A stretch of DNA of 64,000 nucleotides from Phlyctochytrium arcticum (GCA_025602905.1 JAHLKI010000006.1:186001-250000), one strand, 5' to 3'; positions 45,071 through 57,435 are shown, counted from the stretch's first letter. The notes: generated from the sequence alone by a model not told the origin. Numbers and translations are program-made.

Positions 45071-46823
45071 CTAATTTTCCCCAACGACGCTGCCAACCAA
45101 GACATCAAACGAATCATCCGGCACTTGCCCCCGTACTCGAGTCCATTTCCTTGCCTCCCTCTCCAAAACCTCCCCAAAATCCAGCTTCATCTGCTCACAC
45201 CCCTCGCGCGAATAATCAACAAACATGGCCCCAAAGCGGCCGGATTCAGCTACCCCGCACAACATATACAGCAAAACGCCCGTTTGTCGTTTTGGCGTCC
45301 AGGCGAGATGGGAGCAGTGGGTATGCAGGATGTGGGGTATGTCACCTGGAGTAAAGACTTGGAAGGCGTCAGAGCCAAAGTGGTCCGACGTTTGATAGTA
45401 TTTTCCATGGAGGAGGTGGAGGGGAGGCATGGGGGATGGCACAGTGTGGATCGAGGTCAAGAGAAGGAGAGACATGAGAGGAATGGTCGTGCCCGTGACC
45501 CGGAGATTGATTTCCAGTGCGTAAAGGTCGTAAGCTGTTGCGTTAAGTTTATCACTGTCTCTGGGATTTGCGACAAAATCCACGCCAAAATGACCCACCA
45601 CCCCCTTTGCCGCCAAGACTGCTCCTATCCGCTGAATCGCCTGGTTGATCTCGGCTGCATATCCTTCATGAGCTGGAAGCCCACAGCCTGTATAATGCTG
45701 TCCGTCCATAATCTGCTCGTGAGTGGATAACACTGTCACGCGTCCTGTATCGGATATATGCACTTGCGCTGACGGAGTTGTCTGGCCTTTGTGAGTGGGT
45801 ATAAACGTCTCAAAGATGGCACCGATGGACGCGAGGGCGGCAGTGAATTGTGTGAATGGGTCTCTTTCATCCTCTGCATCTGATGAGGACGGTGACGCGT
45901 CAAATTCCATATTTTCCAGTGCTGTCCGGATGGATTGCTCCAGTGATGATCGACCCTCCCCCCGTGCTTCCAAAATCTCAGCTGCGCTACCTAAATCTAC
46001 TATCACGTTGCCCATTCCCGCAAATGATTCATCCAGTTTAATCATCCCTCGACAAGAAATTCCCTGTCCCGTTCTTTGTTGTTCCCGCATTACTTCCGCA
46101 ATTTTACTCACAAGGTCATCAATAGTTCGGACTGACTTGTAGGTGCCCACACAATGCCGGACCCCCGCCGAACGAAAACACTCTCTCGACCCCGATTTCG
46201 TGCCCCATCGCATACTTTCTGCCGACGCAGCGGGTAGAGTCAATCCCAAGACTCGAGCCACGCGATATTCAAACATGGTCCGACGATATACTTGCAACCG
46301 AGCCCGATTCGGCCTCACTAACGCTTTTATCCGGTTTAGCAGGCGGGGTCGACAGAGTAATTTCTGAGCAAGACAATACGGGGAAGAATCGTGCACCGAG
46401 AATAAAAACAGCCGGTTCCGTGCCGTTGATTGACTCGCGTCGGGGAGGAGGGAAAGTACATAATCGACAATCTCCGGATCGAGGGGCATGGAGGTAATGT
46501 AGATTATTCGAGTGGTGGGATGCGCGAGATGGAGAAGATGGAATAGGAGCCGCTCTTCATAATTGAGAACATGGTCAATCTTGCTCAGTTCAATGTTGTC
46601 AAATGTCAGCGAGGGAAGCACAATCAAATCTATAAAATGAATTCAGTTTTTCGCGTATAATGAAAGCTGATATGAATTTATAGGCCCAACCTTGATCTTC
46701 TTCCTCCCAATACTCTTTTAATGCATTCGTTGTTAATGTCGTCTGATGCTCCGTCCGGCCTTCATTTTCTCCAAAATTTTCCTGCAGTGATGCTTCCCCA
46801 TCGTGGTAGTCCCCGCGCATCAT
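45071..46823 (-). CDS. ATP-grasp protein related to PGM1-type peptide ligases
   Basis: Two exons on the minus strand, 46823-46691 and 46629-45071, encode 563 residues. The order of motifs matches bacterial 'peptide ligase PGM1-related' proteins: V-L-P-S-L-T near residue 50, N-Y-E-E-R-L-L-F, I-Y-I-T-S-M-P-L-D-P-E-I-V-D-Y, C-R-P-R-L-L-x-R-I, W-G-T-K-S-G-S-R-E-C-F, G-M-I-K-L-D-E-S-F-A-G-M-G-N and, in the ATP-grasp core, G-H-F-G-V-D-F-V with Y-A-L-E-I-N-L-R. The Mg2+/ATP-binding E-x-N pair is kept. Most relatives I know are bacterial, one of which ligates a peptide in pheganomycin synthesis; substrates elsewhere are unknown. The loop after E-I-N-L-R reads V-T-G-T-T-I-P, where bacterial proteins usually have G-G-T-T-H-P. 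Confidence 0.78.
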
Positions 46824-48373
46824 GATCAGAGTTTTCCTTCACTTGTAAAACTGGTTCCCTGGGATGAGCGTATATAGGCAAGACCTCTCGTTCATGGCCA
46901 AGGAACGTCCTTCCTTTTACGCGTATGCGAGAAATGGTGGAAACACGGGGGAACGTTGTGATGTCATGTCGGAGCTTCATATTCTGAACATTCTCAACAT
47001 ACATCAGAACCAATTGTACGAGGTTCCAAAGTTATGCACCAAATCCGTAATCGAGTTTCGGGTTCAGCAATACCATTAGATCTGAAAAATGCCATTAGCG
47101 GCGGGGTTTACTGTGATGAACCAGGAAAAACAAGCCGATGAAAAGTTGTCTAATCTTTCCTCATGTACTTGCAAATTATAGTGGCATTCACTTCTGGCCT
47201 TGTCCAGCAAATTGATCACTTACCGTGATGAGTGTGACGGGAATGCACATTATAAGTCCTGCCCCGATTTGCCGGGGGCCAAAAAGTGCTGCATTTTTTC
47301 GCTCGTGTGAATTGTTGCGCAAGATACACAAGATCTGTGAACACTGCCACGGTTCTCCTCCATGGGCCGATCCGACGCTCCGTGCATGCATCATGTTTGT
47401 GCCTTGGCTGCCTTGCCTTGGTATTCATACAAGTGCTGCACTGGTGCACTGGGGGAGGTGCAGGGGGCCAACTTGTTCAAGCAGCGACCGTGGATGCCAG
47501 ACCTCCCTGGCGAATTCATTCAGAGCGTAAAAGAAGGCCACACAAGGATGTGTATATATGCAATCAACTGACAGACGTCATCTTCTTTTTCTTTCCGTGG
47601 GTGCATATTGTCTTGACGGCTCTTACAAAAGAAAGAGAATGGGGTCAAGTTCCTACTCCGTTTGCCCAGCGAGGACATCCGAGGACTTGACGGTTTCATT
47701 CGGGGGAAACATCTCGAATTTATACATGTGCCGCCGGTAAACTCTGCAGATGCGTGGCTGAGATTGGCATACCTACACCACACCTCATAGCCCACCACTG
47801 AGCCCATCATCACAGCCAGCAGCAGCAGTCATTCAAGAACCCAAGAACGAACTCTTTACGAAAAACTCATCTGAAATCCTCCCCAGACATCCGGTTTTGG
47901 GCAACGTCGTCGTCGTCAAATTCATCGTCGCCGCCATCATAGCATAAAGATACTCGATACTTGTCGGGAACATCCGCTGTGGCCAACACATTTCCGCGCA
48001 ACTTACGTCGTGTTGACCTGCATTCGGGCACTTGACCGCATTTTCCCCACTTTGTCCTTGAAATTCACAACACTTTTCTGCTACTTCGCAGCAGGATTTT
48101 TGTCTATTGGCCTTGGAGGTTTCCTCTACATAGGTCTTGGCTGAAATTAATTGTTGAAGGAGCGCGCCCCTTTTGCCTTTCCGCCGCCGCAGCAGCAGCA
48201 GTCAAGTCTTTCCGAAAAGGAACACTTGCCAAATCCTTTTCCTTGCAGCAGATCAATCGGCAGTCTCGCCAGGAACAGCGACCTTTGGCAACAGAGGCGG
48301 AACCGAGGTCTACACTCTACAGGCGACAACCCGTCCGCCAACTATCCACAACACAAAACTACAAAAACTAGTC
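46824..48373. other. Long intergenic region, no gene called
   Basis: About 1.5 kb between divergent genes. Several open frames of 60-134 codons overlap on both strands at 47190-47810, but none has splice partners or motifs. The last ~250 nt before 48374 are C/A-rich with a run of CAG triplets and look like the 5' leader of the SH3 protein gene. Confidence 0.4.
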
Positions 48374-49459
48374 ATGGCAGGTCGTCGGAGCTTGCCAATG
48401 CTGTTCCTGCTCGCAGCGGGACTGCTTCCTGCCTACGTTGCCGGGCAAGGTCCAACGACCCTAGGCGGCAGTTGTGTTCCAAGCGTCGATGTCTTTGGCT
48501 GCCAGGGTGTCAACTACATGAGCTGTGACCCGCAATCAAGTATGTCCAACCCCCCCCCCGTTTTCCTCTCCTGCGCGAGCGACGTATATATCTTAACTTT
48601 TTGTCAATTCGAATAGATCGATGGATATTACAGAATCTTTGTCCAGCGGATTGTTTGACGATTCCCAGTTTTGCCGCCAACTGTGGGCGGAATTCCAATG
48701 GCATTACACCGGTAGGGATCTAGTATATTGTAGTTGGAAAAGGGACAAACTTCTAATCTGAAATGACACATAGTCTCCAACGCCGGGAGCATCACCAACA
48801 GCAACAGTAGTCCCTCCAGGTCCCACACCTACCAGCAGCACCGGAACCGGAACTCCATCACCCTCCACTAATCCCAGCAACTCCCTCCCCTCCATCTTTC
48901 CCTCCAACAGTAGTGACGCCAGCTCCTCCCCTTCCTCCTCCTCTTCCAAAATCCTCGCTGCCATCATTGTTCCTATTGTCGTAGCGGTTGCTTTAATGGT
49001 AGCCGTTTTCGCCTTTTGTCTTTACCGCCGTCGCAAACACAGCGAACTGCACGGCCCAAATTATTCCGCCGCTGGGAAGCACCGGGACGAGGGCCTCAAC
49101 AGGATGGAAGCGGGAGGAAGCGCAGTGACATTAGGAGGCGCAGCGCTGAACAGTGGGAAACCAGCTGGAGGGTTGCCAGCACACCTCAATGTTGCTTCGG
49201 TGCTTGAGAAACGATATGTCGTGGCGCACGATTATCAGCCAGCTGCAGATGATGAAGTTAACTTGCGGGTCGGGGACATTATTCATCTCAGTCTTTTATT
49301 CAATGACGGATGGGCCAAGGTAAGCTTTAGCGTACCCTTTTCCTATACTTGAATGCTAACGTTCCTCGTTCCTTTTCCCAGGGCACAAATGAATCAACTG
49401 GTGAACACGGTCTGCTGCCCTGTGCATGTATTCACGAAATGCCGGCCACTCCAACATAA
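48374..49459 (+). CDS. Single-pass membrane protein with cytosolic SH3 domain
   Basis: Four exons, 48374-48539, 48617-48711, 48774-49319 and 49382-49459, encode 294 residues. Residues 1-24 are a signal peptide ending A-Y-V-A-G-Q. A small Cys-rich ectodomain (six cysteines, about 33-78) and a Ser/Thr/Pro-rich stalk follow. Residues 147-171 are a membrane helix followed by Y-R-R-R-K-H. The C terminus, about 235-287, is an SH3 domain: Y-V-V-A-H-D-Y-Q-P, D-E-V-N-L-R-V-G-D, D-G-W-A-K, G-L-L-P-C. This architecture suits a cell-surface sensor that recruits proline-rich partners, comparable in layout to fungal Fus1/Sho1-type proteins but not clearly orthologous to them. The last intron splits the SH3 domain. 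Confidence 0.78.
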
Positions 49460-49999
49460 AGAACAAATCACCCATTACCTCTTAATCCAACTTCTCCTCC
49501 TTCGACAGCCTCTAATGACTCCTCTGTCCCCCCCCATCGACACCAACATAGACCTTTTCTTCAACAACCTCAGACATTTACCCGTAGCGCCTGCGCTTTT
49601 GAACGCGTGCTTGCTACTTAGTCCTCAACGCTTTTTGAACATATGTTGTTTTGTACTTTTACCACTTAGCCATTTATATATCAGATTTTGTTGGCTCTCT
49701 CTTGGCTTTGTTTCTTTCTTTCACGGAACAAAATGACAGTCGGAGCCGGAGCCCATCTCCTGAATCATATGTGGCGCAGCCCGGAATCACTCCGAATCTT
49801 GATATAAATCTGGACCAAGGATTCAGACTTCCATTCGCCAGGAAACTTGCTTATAAGAAAAGCACTCGAGGAACACCCTACCTTGCATAGTGTAGATCCT
49901 GCTCAGGGATTTCCGCGGTGAGTTGAGAAAACAATGTTTCGAAATGCTTCATAAACTGATTCCTTATCGTTTGCTTTCGCAGAATAAACCCTGGCCGGA
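49460..49999. other. Intergenic region
   Basis: 540 nt with the T-rich 3' UTR of the SH3 gene and the promoter of argJ. The fragment around 49740-49890 is open but has no motif. Confidence 0.4.
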
Positions 50000-51593
50000 A
50001 TGCCGTTCCCACCTACACTTTCGATAGCAGCTGCAGCAAGGCGTGTTCCTGCTGTCCGTGCTCTCCGACCCAGTCTCTGTATTACTGCGCTGCATAAACG
50101 TCCATTTTCCCAATCCCACGCGTCCATGACTGCCGCCAGCGACGCTATTCACGGCTCGCGTAGCAAGTGGCCGCGTCAGCAACTTATTCCCACGGAAGGC
50201 ACGTATCCCAAAGGCTTCCTTGCGGGCGGACATGCATCAGGCGTCAAAAGGAAGCCAACGGGCGCCAAGGATCTCACAATGATTGTTTGCCCGAAAGGAA
50301 CTGTCGCTGCATCGGCCGTCTTTACCCAAAATTCCTTTGCGGCTGCCCCCGTTCAAGTCTCAAAAGCGGCTATTAAGGAGTCAGCGGGTGGAGTGGGTGT
50401 ACAAGCACTGATTGTCAACTCGGGATGCGCCAATGCATGTACGGGGGATAAAGGATTGGAAGATGCCTGGAAAATGGTCAAAACGGTGGATGCTGCCATG
50501 GCTAATGAAGGCCAAACTAACCCCGACTCACATCCACACACACTCGTCATGTCTACGGGTGTGATTGGACAGCCGCTCAATATGTCAAAGATTACCAAGG
50601 GTGTAGCTGAAATGCTGCCATTACTGGAAAGCTCGCATGAGGCATGGCTCGGGGCTGCTGAGGGTATCATGACAACCGACACGTTCCCCAAGTTGCGAAG
50701 TAAAGAGTTTAAAACGCGGGAAGGAAAGACTTACCGAATGGCTGGATGGTCAAAGGGGGCTGGCATGAGTAAGTCACACTCATCGAATGAGGAAAATCAG
50801 TCTTTTCTTACGAGTGTGTATTACAGTTCACCCAAATATGGCCACGATGCTGTCTTCTGTCTTTACCGATTATCCCATCTCACCCGATACCCTGGCCACA
50901 GCCACTCGCCATGCTGCCGACCGCTCTTTCAACGCTATATCGATTGACGGTGACACGTCGACCAATGACACGTTTGCAGTTTTGAGCAGTGGACAAGCTG
51001 ACAATGTGCCAAAACTATCGGATACGAATAGTACAGAATACCAAGATTTTGTGCAGAATCTTACCAGCTTTGCGGCAGAGCTGGCGCAGTTGATTGTGCG
51101 GGATGGGGAGGGCGCGACCAAGTTTGTCGAAGTCCATGTGAACGTAAGCAATCCGTTTCTTTGTAAAATCCCTGTTTGACACTCACTCCTTTTCAATTAC
51201 ATACAGGGCGCCGATTCCTTTTCTGCTGCCCGCCAAATCGCTTCCACAATAGCCACCTCCCCCCTGGTCAAGACAGCCCTGTTTGGTAAAGATGCCAACT
51301 GGGGCCGAATTGTCTGCGCCGTAGGATATTCCGGAATCCCTGTGGACCCCAAAAAGGTCAACCTCTACGTCGGCCAACTGACGCTCACCTCCGCCTCTGA
51401 CAAATCCACCTTGCTCCATCTCTTTAAAAACGGTGAGCCGTTTGATGTGGACGAGACCCGGGCTGCGCAGATTTTGGAGCAGGAAAACATTTATGTGCGG
51501 GTCGAACTTGGGGCAGGGGATGCGGAAGCTACCATGTGGACATGTGATTTTAGTCATGAGTATATTTCCATCAATGCGGATTATCGGAGTTGA
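50000..51593 (+). CDS. ARGJ: Arginine biosynthesis bifunctional protein ArgJ, mitochondrial
   Basis: Three exons, 50000-50768, 50827-51143 and 51207-51593, encode 490 residues. The enzyme is both ornithine N-acetyltransferase and glutamate N-acetyltransferase in the cyclic arginine pathway. The first ~40 residues are basic and Arg/Ser/Ala-rich, a clear mitochondrial presequence. Landmarks are G-F-L-A-G-G, N-S-G-C-A-N-A-C-T-G, M-S-T-G-V-I-G, the self-cleavage site with nucleophile Thr263 in N-M-A-T-M-L, S-I-D-G-D-T-S-T-N-D, and the C-terminal S-H-E-Y-I-S-I-N-A-D-Y-R. The first intron falls just before the cleavage site. Length is normal for the fungal enzyme. The 3' end of this gene has been copied twice inside receptor array 2. 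Confidence 0.95.
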
Positions 51594-51924
51594 AATTTTC
51601 GCGTGAAGCTCTTATTTTGTATTTACCACCCAAAATCCTGTAGGCATCTGTAGGCATCTGTTACATTTGACGCTGTATATCCTAATCTCTCAAGTCTATT
51701 GGTTCAATCATTTCCATTTGATCTTTCCCATCTACAGAAGGCGGCAGTAGTTGCGTATGCATACAGAACATTTCCGAGGAGATGGAGATGGCGTGTTGTT
51801 TAGGGTATAAGATGTTTTGTAAGTACTGTACAGATGGAGGGAGAAGTCGTATATGCATACAGAAGTTGAGTACAGCTGAAATGACGCTTCTCCGTTTTTA
51901 TTTTCTTGACTCAAGGAGGCTAAA
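51594..51924. other. Shared 3' region of argJ and receptor E
   Basis: 331 nt between the convergent argJ and receptor E genes. Parts of this sequence ('tatatcctaatctct', 'acagaaggc-gca-g-ttgc-tatgcata') recur after each of the other receptor copies in array 2, so it belongs to the duplicated unit. Confidence 0.6.
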
Positions 51925-53429
51925 TCAGAACTCCAGGTCCTCTGGAGGGAGCATGGGTGGAGCGCCATGGTGCTGTCGTGGTAAGCTCTCGGGCACCCCC
52001 AGTTTTCGAGTCTGCTCGGGACCCATGGAATGCGACCCGCCAACAGCATGCAACGCTCTTGTTGAGTTGGCAGAAGATCGCGTAAATGACCCAGAAACCA
52101 GCGACTGGCTGTCCTTGGGTACTCTTCGGAAATATCTGCCAAGTCCCACAACCTCCACCCACACCTCCATCTCATCAAGCGCAGCAGCTCGCCAGTGTTG
52201 GTTCAGCGTCATGATAAGAATTGGGTTCATGAACGAAAACCCGTACATGTCGATGTACGCAGCATAGTCCACCCACACTGGAGGCGGCATTTGCAAAAAC
52301 ATGTGATACCCGATAGTGATATACATCGGAATCATGCAAAAGTAGGCGCAGGCAATGTATACCACAGCTTGCCGTGCCAGACGGAACGCGAGCTGACTGG
52401 TATCCTTGCGAATTCCCGTGTTGGCCGCTTTACGCACATTGGCAATGGACGCTGTGGGCTCAAAGGTGTGACTGGGAGACGGACCAGTCGCTGGCCCTTT
52501 AGATGATTTTGCGTTACGATCCAATGTGCCGTCTATCGCCATTTCGACCTTGTTACGCACGCCCATGAATGTGACATAGGTTCGCCAGTACATGAAGATG
52601 ATTCCAGTCACGTTTAGCGACAAGAAACTGAACCCGAGAACTCCTATTAGAGCACCGACCCAATCGCCACCGTTGGACCCTACACATGTAGCAATGTGTC
52701 AAATGACATTCTTAATGCCTTAAAAAAATACTTACATATTGGTTGGCAATACAAGCCTGAGGATGACATGCTCGCCATACGTCCAAAAACAAACTGTACG
52801 GACGCAATACTCAACGCCATCCCCCAAGTCCCCACTACCACAGTTCGGGCTTGGTGGTTCGTGGCTCGAAAGCGATGCACAATGGCGAGATACTGGTCAA
52901 ACATGAAGAGAAACAGGAATGATTGTCCGGCAACTCCCCATGCTCCAGCCGCGAATGCAATGAGTTGGCATGTATATTTCCCTATAGACAAACGTTTAGA
53001 AATTGTTTAGTGGTCGGCAATATGTAAAATGCGAACCTTGCCAGAAGTGGCCATAAAACAGCGAGGGTACGTGCCAGAACAGGAATGTTATAACTTGTTT
53101 GAACCGATCAACCATCACCAAACTGATAACAATGTATTTTGATGCCGTCCACTGCAATTTAGCAAACAGACTATCAAAAAACCATCCTGTACCAAGATGA
53201 AAAGCAACAAACGTACTGGCAAATGTCTGAGGAAAAATACACCGAGGGCAAAGGACACAATGGTGATAGATGTATACACTGCGGTCCATCGATATTGCAG
53301 CTCGGTCATCTTCCATGGCAAATAGTAGAATCCCTGCTGCATCCCGAGCGGTGGGTATTGGAAGTCATAGTACCCTTCTGCATCTGGTGGACCAACGGAT
53401 GTCGGTGGTTCATGTTCTTGGTAAATCAT
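51925..53429 (-). CDS. Rhodopsin-like GPCR, array 2 copy E
   Basis: Four exons on the minus strand, 53429-53217, 53151-53037, 52981-52736 and 52679-51925, encode 442 residues. It has seven membrane helices with class A landmarks: Asp in TM2 (V-M-V-D-R), Cys in Y-T-C-Q at 3.25, then D-Q-Y-L-A-I-V-H-R-F at 3.49-3.58 with Gln in place of the usual Arg, Trp in TM4 (G-T-W-G), loop-2 Cys (L-Y-C-Q-P), C-M-I-P in TM6 and N-P-I-L-I in TM7. There is no lysine at 7.43. The third loop (~75 residues) and the ~100-residue tail are Ser/Pro-rich. Exon 1 is 9 nt shorter than in the other copies. It is the most diverged copy and lies next to argJ, probably the founder position. Confidence 0.82.
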
Positions 53430-54301
53430 CGGAAGCTCTTTGCCTCCCAACCTTAATCAAGTAGAAAAAAAGTCTTGAGGCCCCTCGAATGGTTATTCCT
53501 AGTTGGAAAAAACCCAATTAGCAGGCAAAATAATATACGTTTGGAATTCAAATGTTGACGCAAAACGGATGGGCGATGGTGAATGCCTGACCTGTTTAAG
53601 TAATGGGAGTCTGCATGAAATCTAACTATTATGCACCTCCGGCCGCGGAAACATCCTATTGACGTTCATTGATACACCATTTCCCCAGCAAGAATAAAAA
53701 CAAATAAGGAACATGGTAATTTGTCAGGCGTGGAAACAAAAATGAATAGGGAGCATTTATACTTTTTGTTGGATGTGCTGCCCTTTCTGATGAAACAAAC
53801 TCTTGCCGGAGTTTACAGACGGGGATACCAACTAGAGGAAAATTACACTAATGAGACTAGCGAAAAGTGCAGCGCTCTCCATGTCATAACAGCTGCCTAG
53901 CTACAAATTTACTGCTCCCTCCAGGACCTGTATAAGATCCATTCATCGGAGTATCGGAGTTATTATTCGCTGAACTCTTCCGATACTATCCGAATTCCGA
54001 TATCTTCCGACGTAACGTCCTTTTTCACCTTTTTCAGCGCCAAATTTATTAACAAAATGGTGAACTATCTCTCGGATTATGCAAAATGCTGCCTATTCTT
54101 GGGAATATGTTGATTTCCCAAGTACAGAAGGAGTCGATTGCATACATATCTATATAAAGAAGAGGAGATGGTATGGCGTTTCGGGGTATATACCGTTTTG
54201 CAGTAAAGAAGGATAGAGGCTATTCATGCAAACAGAAGTGGCAGGAGCTGGAAATGAGCCTCTCAGTTTGATTGAATTTCGACCCGAAAAATGAGGTTAG
54301 A
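53430..54301. other. Upstream region of receptor E / 3' flank of receptor F
   Basis: Contains the conserved element 'tttaagtaatgggagtctgc' at about 53602-53622, also found before F and G, and a TATA-like sequence on the minus strand at 53752-53761, about 325 nt before the start codon. A cluster of 'cttccgata' repeats lies at 53975-54010 and recurs near 56265-56310. No gene is seen. Confidence 0.55.
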
Positions 54302-55836
54302 TCAGTTCTCCAAGTCCTGGTCCACTGGTGGGAGCATGGGTGGGGCGCCAGTGTGCTGTCGTGGTAAGCTCAGGTGCGGGAACCCCAGCTGTCGAGTTTG
54401 CTCCGGACCGACGGCATGCGATGCGCCGACCGCATGCGATGCTTTGGATGGATTGGCTGTCGATCGAGGCAACGACCCAGAAACCAAGAACTGGCTTTCC
54501 TTGGGTGTTCTTCGGAAAAACCGCCCAAGTCCCACAGCATCCGCCCACACCTCCATCTCATCAAGCGCAGCAGCTCGCCAGTGTTGGTTTAGCGTCATGA
54601 TAAGAATCGGGTTCATGAACGAAAACCCGTAGGTGCCAATGTACGAACCGTAGTCCACCCAAGGTGGAGGCGGCATTTGCATAAACATATGGTAGCCGAT
54701 CGAGACCCACATGGGAAGCATGCAAAAGTAAGCACAGCCAATGTATACCAGAGCTTGTCGTGCCAGACGGAACGCGAGCTGATCCGTATCCTTGCGCATT
54801 CCTGTGTTGGCCGCTTTACGCACACTGGTAATGGACGCTGTGGGCTCAAAGGTGTTATTGGAAGACGGACCAATCCCTCCACCCCGAGAAGATTTTCCGC
54901 CACGGTGCATTGACTCGCCCATCGCCGTTTCGACCTTGTTACGCACGGCCATGAATGTAGCATAGATTCGCCAGTACATGAAGATGATTCCGTTCACGTT
55001 CAGCCCCAAGAAACCAAACCCGAGAACTCCGACTAGAGCGCCCACCCAATCACCACCGTTGGACCCTACAGAAGTAGCAATTGGTCAATTTTTGGTGTGA
55101 TGGTATATTTAATGCCGTAAGAAATACTTACATAGCGGATGGCAATACAGGCCTGAAGGTGATAGCCCCGCCATACGCCCGAATATAAACTGTACGGTCG
55201 GTATACTCAACGCCATTCCCCAGGTCCCCAGTACCACAGTTCGGGCTTGGTGGTTGGTCGCTCGAAAGCGATGCACAATGGCAAGATACTGCTCCAACAT
55301 AAACAGAAACAGGAATGACTGGCCCGCAACTCCCCATGCTCCACCCGCGTATCCAATGAGTTGACAAGTGTATTGCCCTGTCGAAGATGTTAAAATGTCT
55401 TGTCAAGCAGTTGAAAAATAAAAATATATGCAAACCTTGCCAGAAGTGGCCAGTAAAAAGCGATGGCACATGCCAGAACACGAATGTTATAACTTGTTTG
55501 CACCGATCAACTACTACCAAACTGACGATAACGTATTTTGATGCCGTCCACTGCAAGTAAGAACACAGTTAGAAAAAAACACTCGCACCAACATGCAATA
55601 AAACAAAAACTTACTGGCATACGTCTGGCGGCGAAGACGAAAAAGACACCAAGGCAGAAGGAAACGATGGTGATTGCAGCGTAGACTGCGTTCCATCGAT
55701 ATTGTATATCGGTCAGCTTCCATGGCAAATAATACCATCCCTGCTGCATCCCCAACGGTGGATATTCGAAGTGATAGTACCCTTCTGCATCAGGTAGGCC
55801 AACGGACGCTGGTGGTTCACGCTCTTGGTAAATCAT
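54302..55836 (-). CDS. Rhodopsin-like GPCR, array 2 copy F
   Basis: Four exons, 55836-55615, 55550-55436, 55377-55132 and 55065-54302, encode 448 residues. Asp89 is at 2.50, Cys117 at 3.25 and, 25 residues on, Gln142 at 3.50 within E-Q-Y-L-A-I-V-H-R-F. The loop-2 cysteine (L-Y-C), TM6 C-M-L-P and TM7 N-P-I-L-I are present; 7.43 is Tyr. The tail has an extra H-A-V-G-A-S repeat. Exon 1 and the 3' ~300 nt are almost identical to copy G, while the middle differs more, which suggests a recent duplication or gene conversion between F and G. No lesion was found. Confidence 0.84.
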
Positions 55837-57259
55837 CGGAAAATCTTGCCTCTCAAAGTTAATTAAGTGGAGATAAGTTGTGATACCCCCAACCAGAAGG
55901 TAAATTAGGTGAAATACAAGGTTGACGCAAAACGGAAGGGCGACGATGAATGCCTTACCGCTTTAAGTAGTGGCAGTCTGCATGATGTCTAATTATTAGT
56001 CCGCCTAGGTTTTACGATTTGGCCGCTTCCCAACAAGAATAACAACAACCCAGGAAACCTTAATCGCCAGGCGTGTAAACATAACTTTACCCGACGCCCC
56101 CTTTAAATTTTAGAACAAACCCTGGAACATGCATAATGTCCACCTCAAAAATAATTAGGGAGCTATTTAAATCCCGACGCATTTACTTTTATTTGGATGT
56201 GCTAATCGGAGACACCAACTATAAACATTGATGTGACCGAGGGATCCCTTCGGAGAATCGGCAATGAAACTGAGTTCTTCCGATAGCTTCCGATTTCCGA
56301 TGTTTTCCGACTAAGAAGACTTGGGGCCACGAGTACTCACCGCGTAATAGCATCTATTCTGTTTTGGGGTTTTTGGCATCTTGATTAGGATGTATCCTTT
56401 CCAAAAGCAGAATAAAACCTTGTCGCGCTGGGGTAACGCCTTTTCCGGGGAACGCGTTCGCTGAGCGCCAAAATTAGCGACTGCAGGCATGTCGTGCATT
56501 TGGGCGGCCAGGGACATGTACTTACACTACTGACACCAAAGATGCCCAGAAGCAGATTTCTTGGACGATTCTGGTATAGCCGTGGGTATAGCCGTTTCTT
56601 TTCTTGATAATTTTTGAATTATTGTGGGCTGCCAGTGAATAGTTTTTAACCTCTTCTGAGCTAGACCGAATGGGAGAAACGTATATTGTAATCGCCAGGG
56701 ACATGCACATATCCTTTGGACACCCGACGTAGTCAGAAGCGGATTCCTTGCATGATTTTGGTGCAGTGCTTTCTTTCCGTTAACATTTTTAAATTTTGAT
56801 AGGGTGCCAGTCAACACTTTTAGCTCTCCATGGTGGGAGAAACAGTCTCGGACGTGGTTTATTTAAATTATGCATTGTCATATCCCACACGCGATGCCAG
56901 TGTGTCCCGTACGGCCCAAGCACACATCACACACCCAGTTTTTCCAACAAGCAAACACATCATGAGTCTCGAGAGGCGGTGGTGGATGGTTGGCGAGGGG
57001 GGGCCTTGACACACGGACGACTTACTACCTTACACCCACCTTGCGCCATAAGCAAAGAAAACCTGGAAGTGAGTGAAGACTCCCAAATCAATTGATCAAA
57101 CAACTTTCAGTTGATACGATGAGTACGTTACGATGCGCCGCAGTGTCTGGACGCTTCTTTGTATCTATTACATTTGGCTCACTCGCTGAGTCTCGCTCAA
57201 GTCTAGTCATTATGATTTCCTGCTAATACGATCAGCTCGTTAAGACATGCAGCATTGAA
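55837..57259. other. Upstream region of receptor F with diverged repeats
   Basis: Holds the conserved element 'tttaagtagtggcagtctgc' at about 55961-55981 and an AT-rich TATA-like sequence on the minus strand at 56162-56171. 'Cttccgat' repeats lie at 56268-56310. A diverged direct repeat lies at 56507-56850. 56850-57259 shows no gene. Confidence 0.5.
56507..56850 (+). repeat. Diverged direct repeat, ~175-nt unit
   Basis: Copy 1 spans about 56507-56680 and copy 2 about 56690-56850. Both start with 'gccagggacatg', share 'agaagc-gatt-cttg' and end in 'ggtgggagaaac'/'aatgggagaaac'. Many substitutions separate them. Confidence 0.55.
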
Positions 57260-57435
57260 TGTGCGCGGAACTTGTGATTTTAGTCATGAGCATAGTTCCT
57301 TCAATGCGGATGATCGAAGCTGAGTTCCAACAATAACGAGAAAGCTATCTAAATTACTACCAAGACCAACAATCTTGTACGCATCTATTGCAGTTGACGG
57401 TATATACCCTAATCGCAAGTCTATTGATACATTAA
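57260..57435 (+). pseudogene. argJ 3' end relic, copy 1
   Basis: 57271-57324 follows the last ~50 nt of argJ (the segment encoding C-D-F-S-H-E-Y-I-S-I-N-A-D) with substitutions, and 57325-57435 follows the argJ 3' flank up to 'ctaatc-caagtctattg'. It lies at the 3' side of receptor G, just as argJ itself lies at the 3' side of receptor E. It is a carry-over of the duplicated unit. Confidence 0.72.

Noticed and set aside
47190..47810. Overlapping open frames of up to 134 codons on both strands
   Set aside because: No family motif, no consistent exon phase, and mutually overlapping frames; treated as non-coding.
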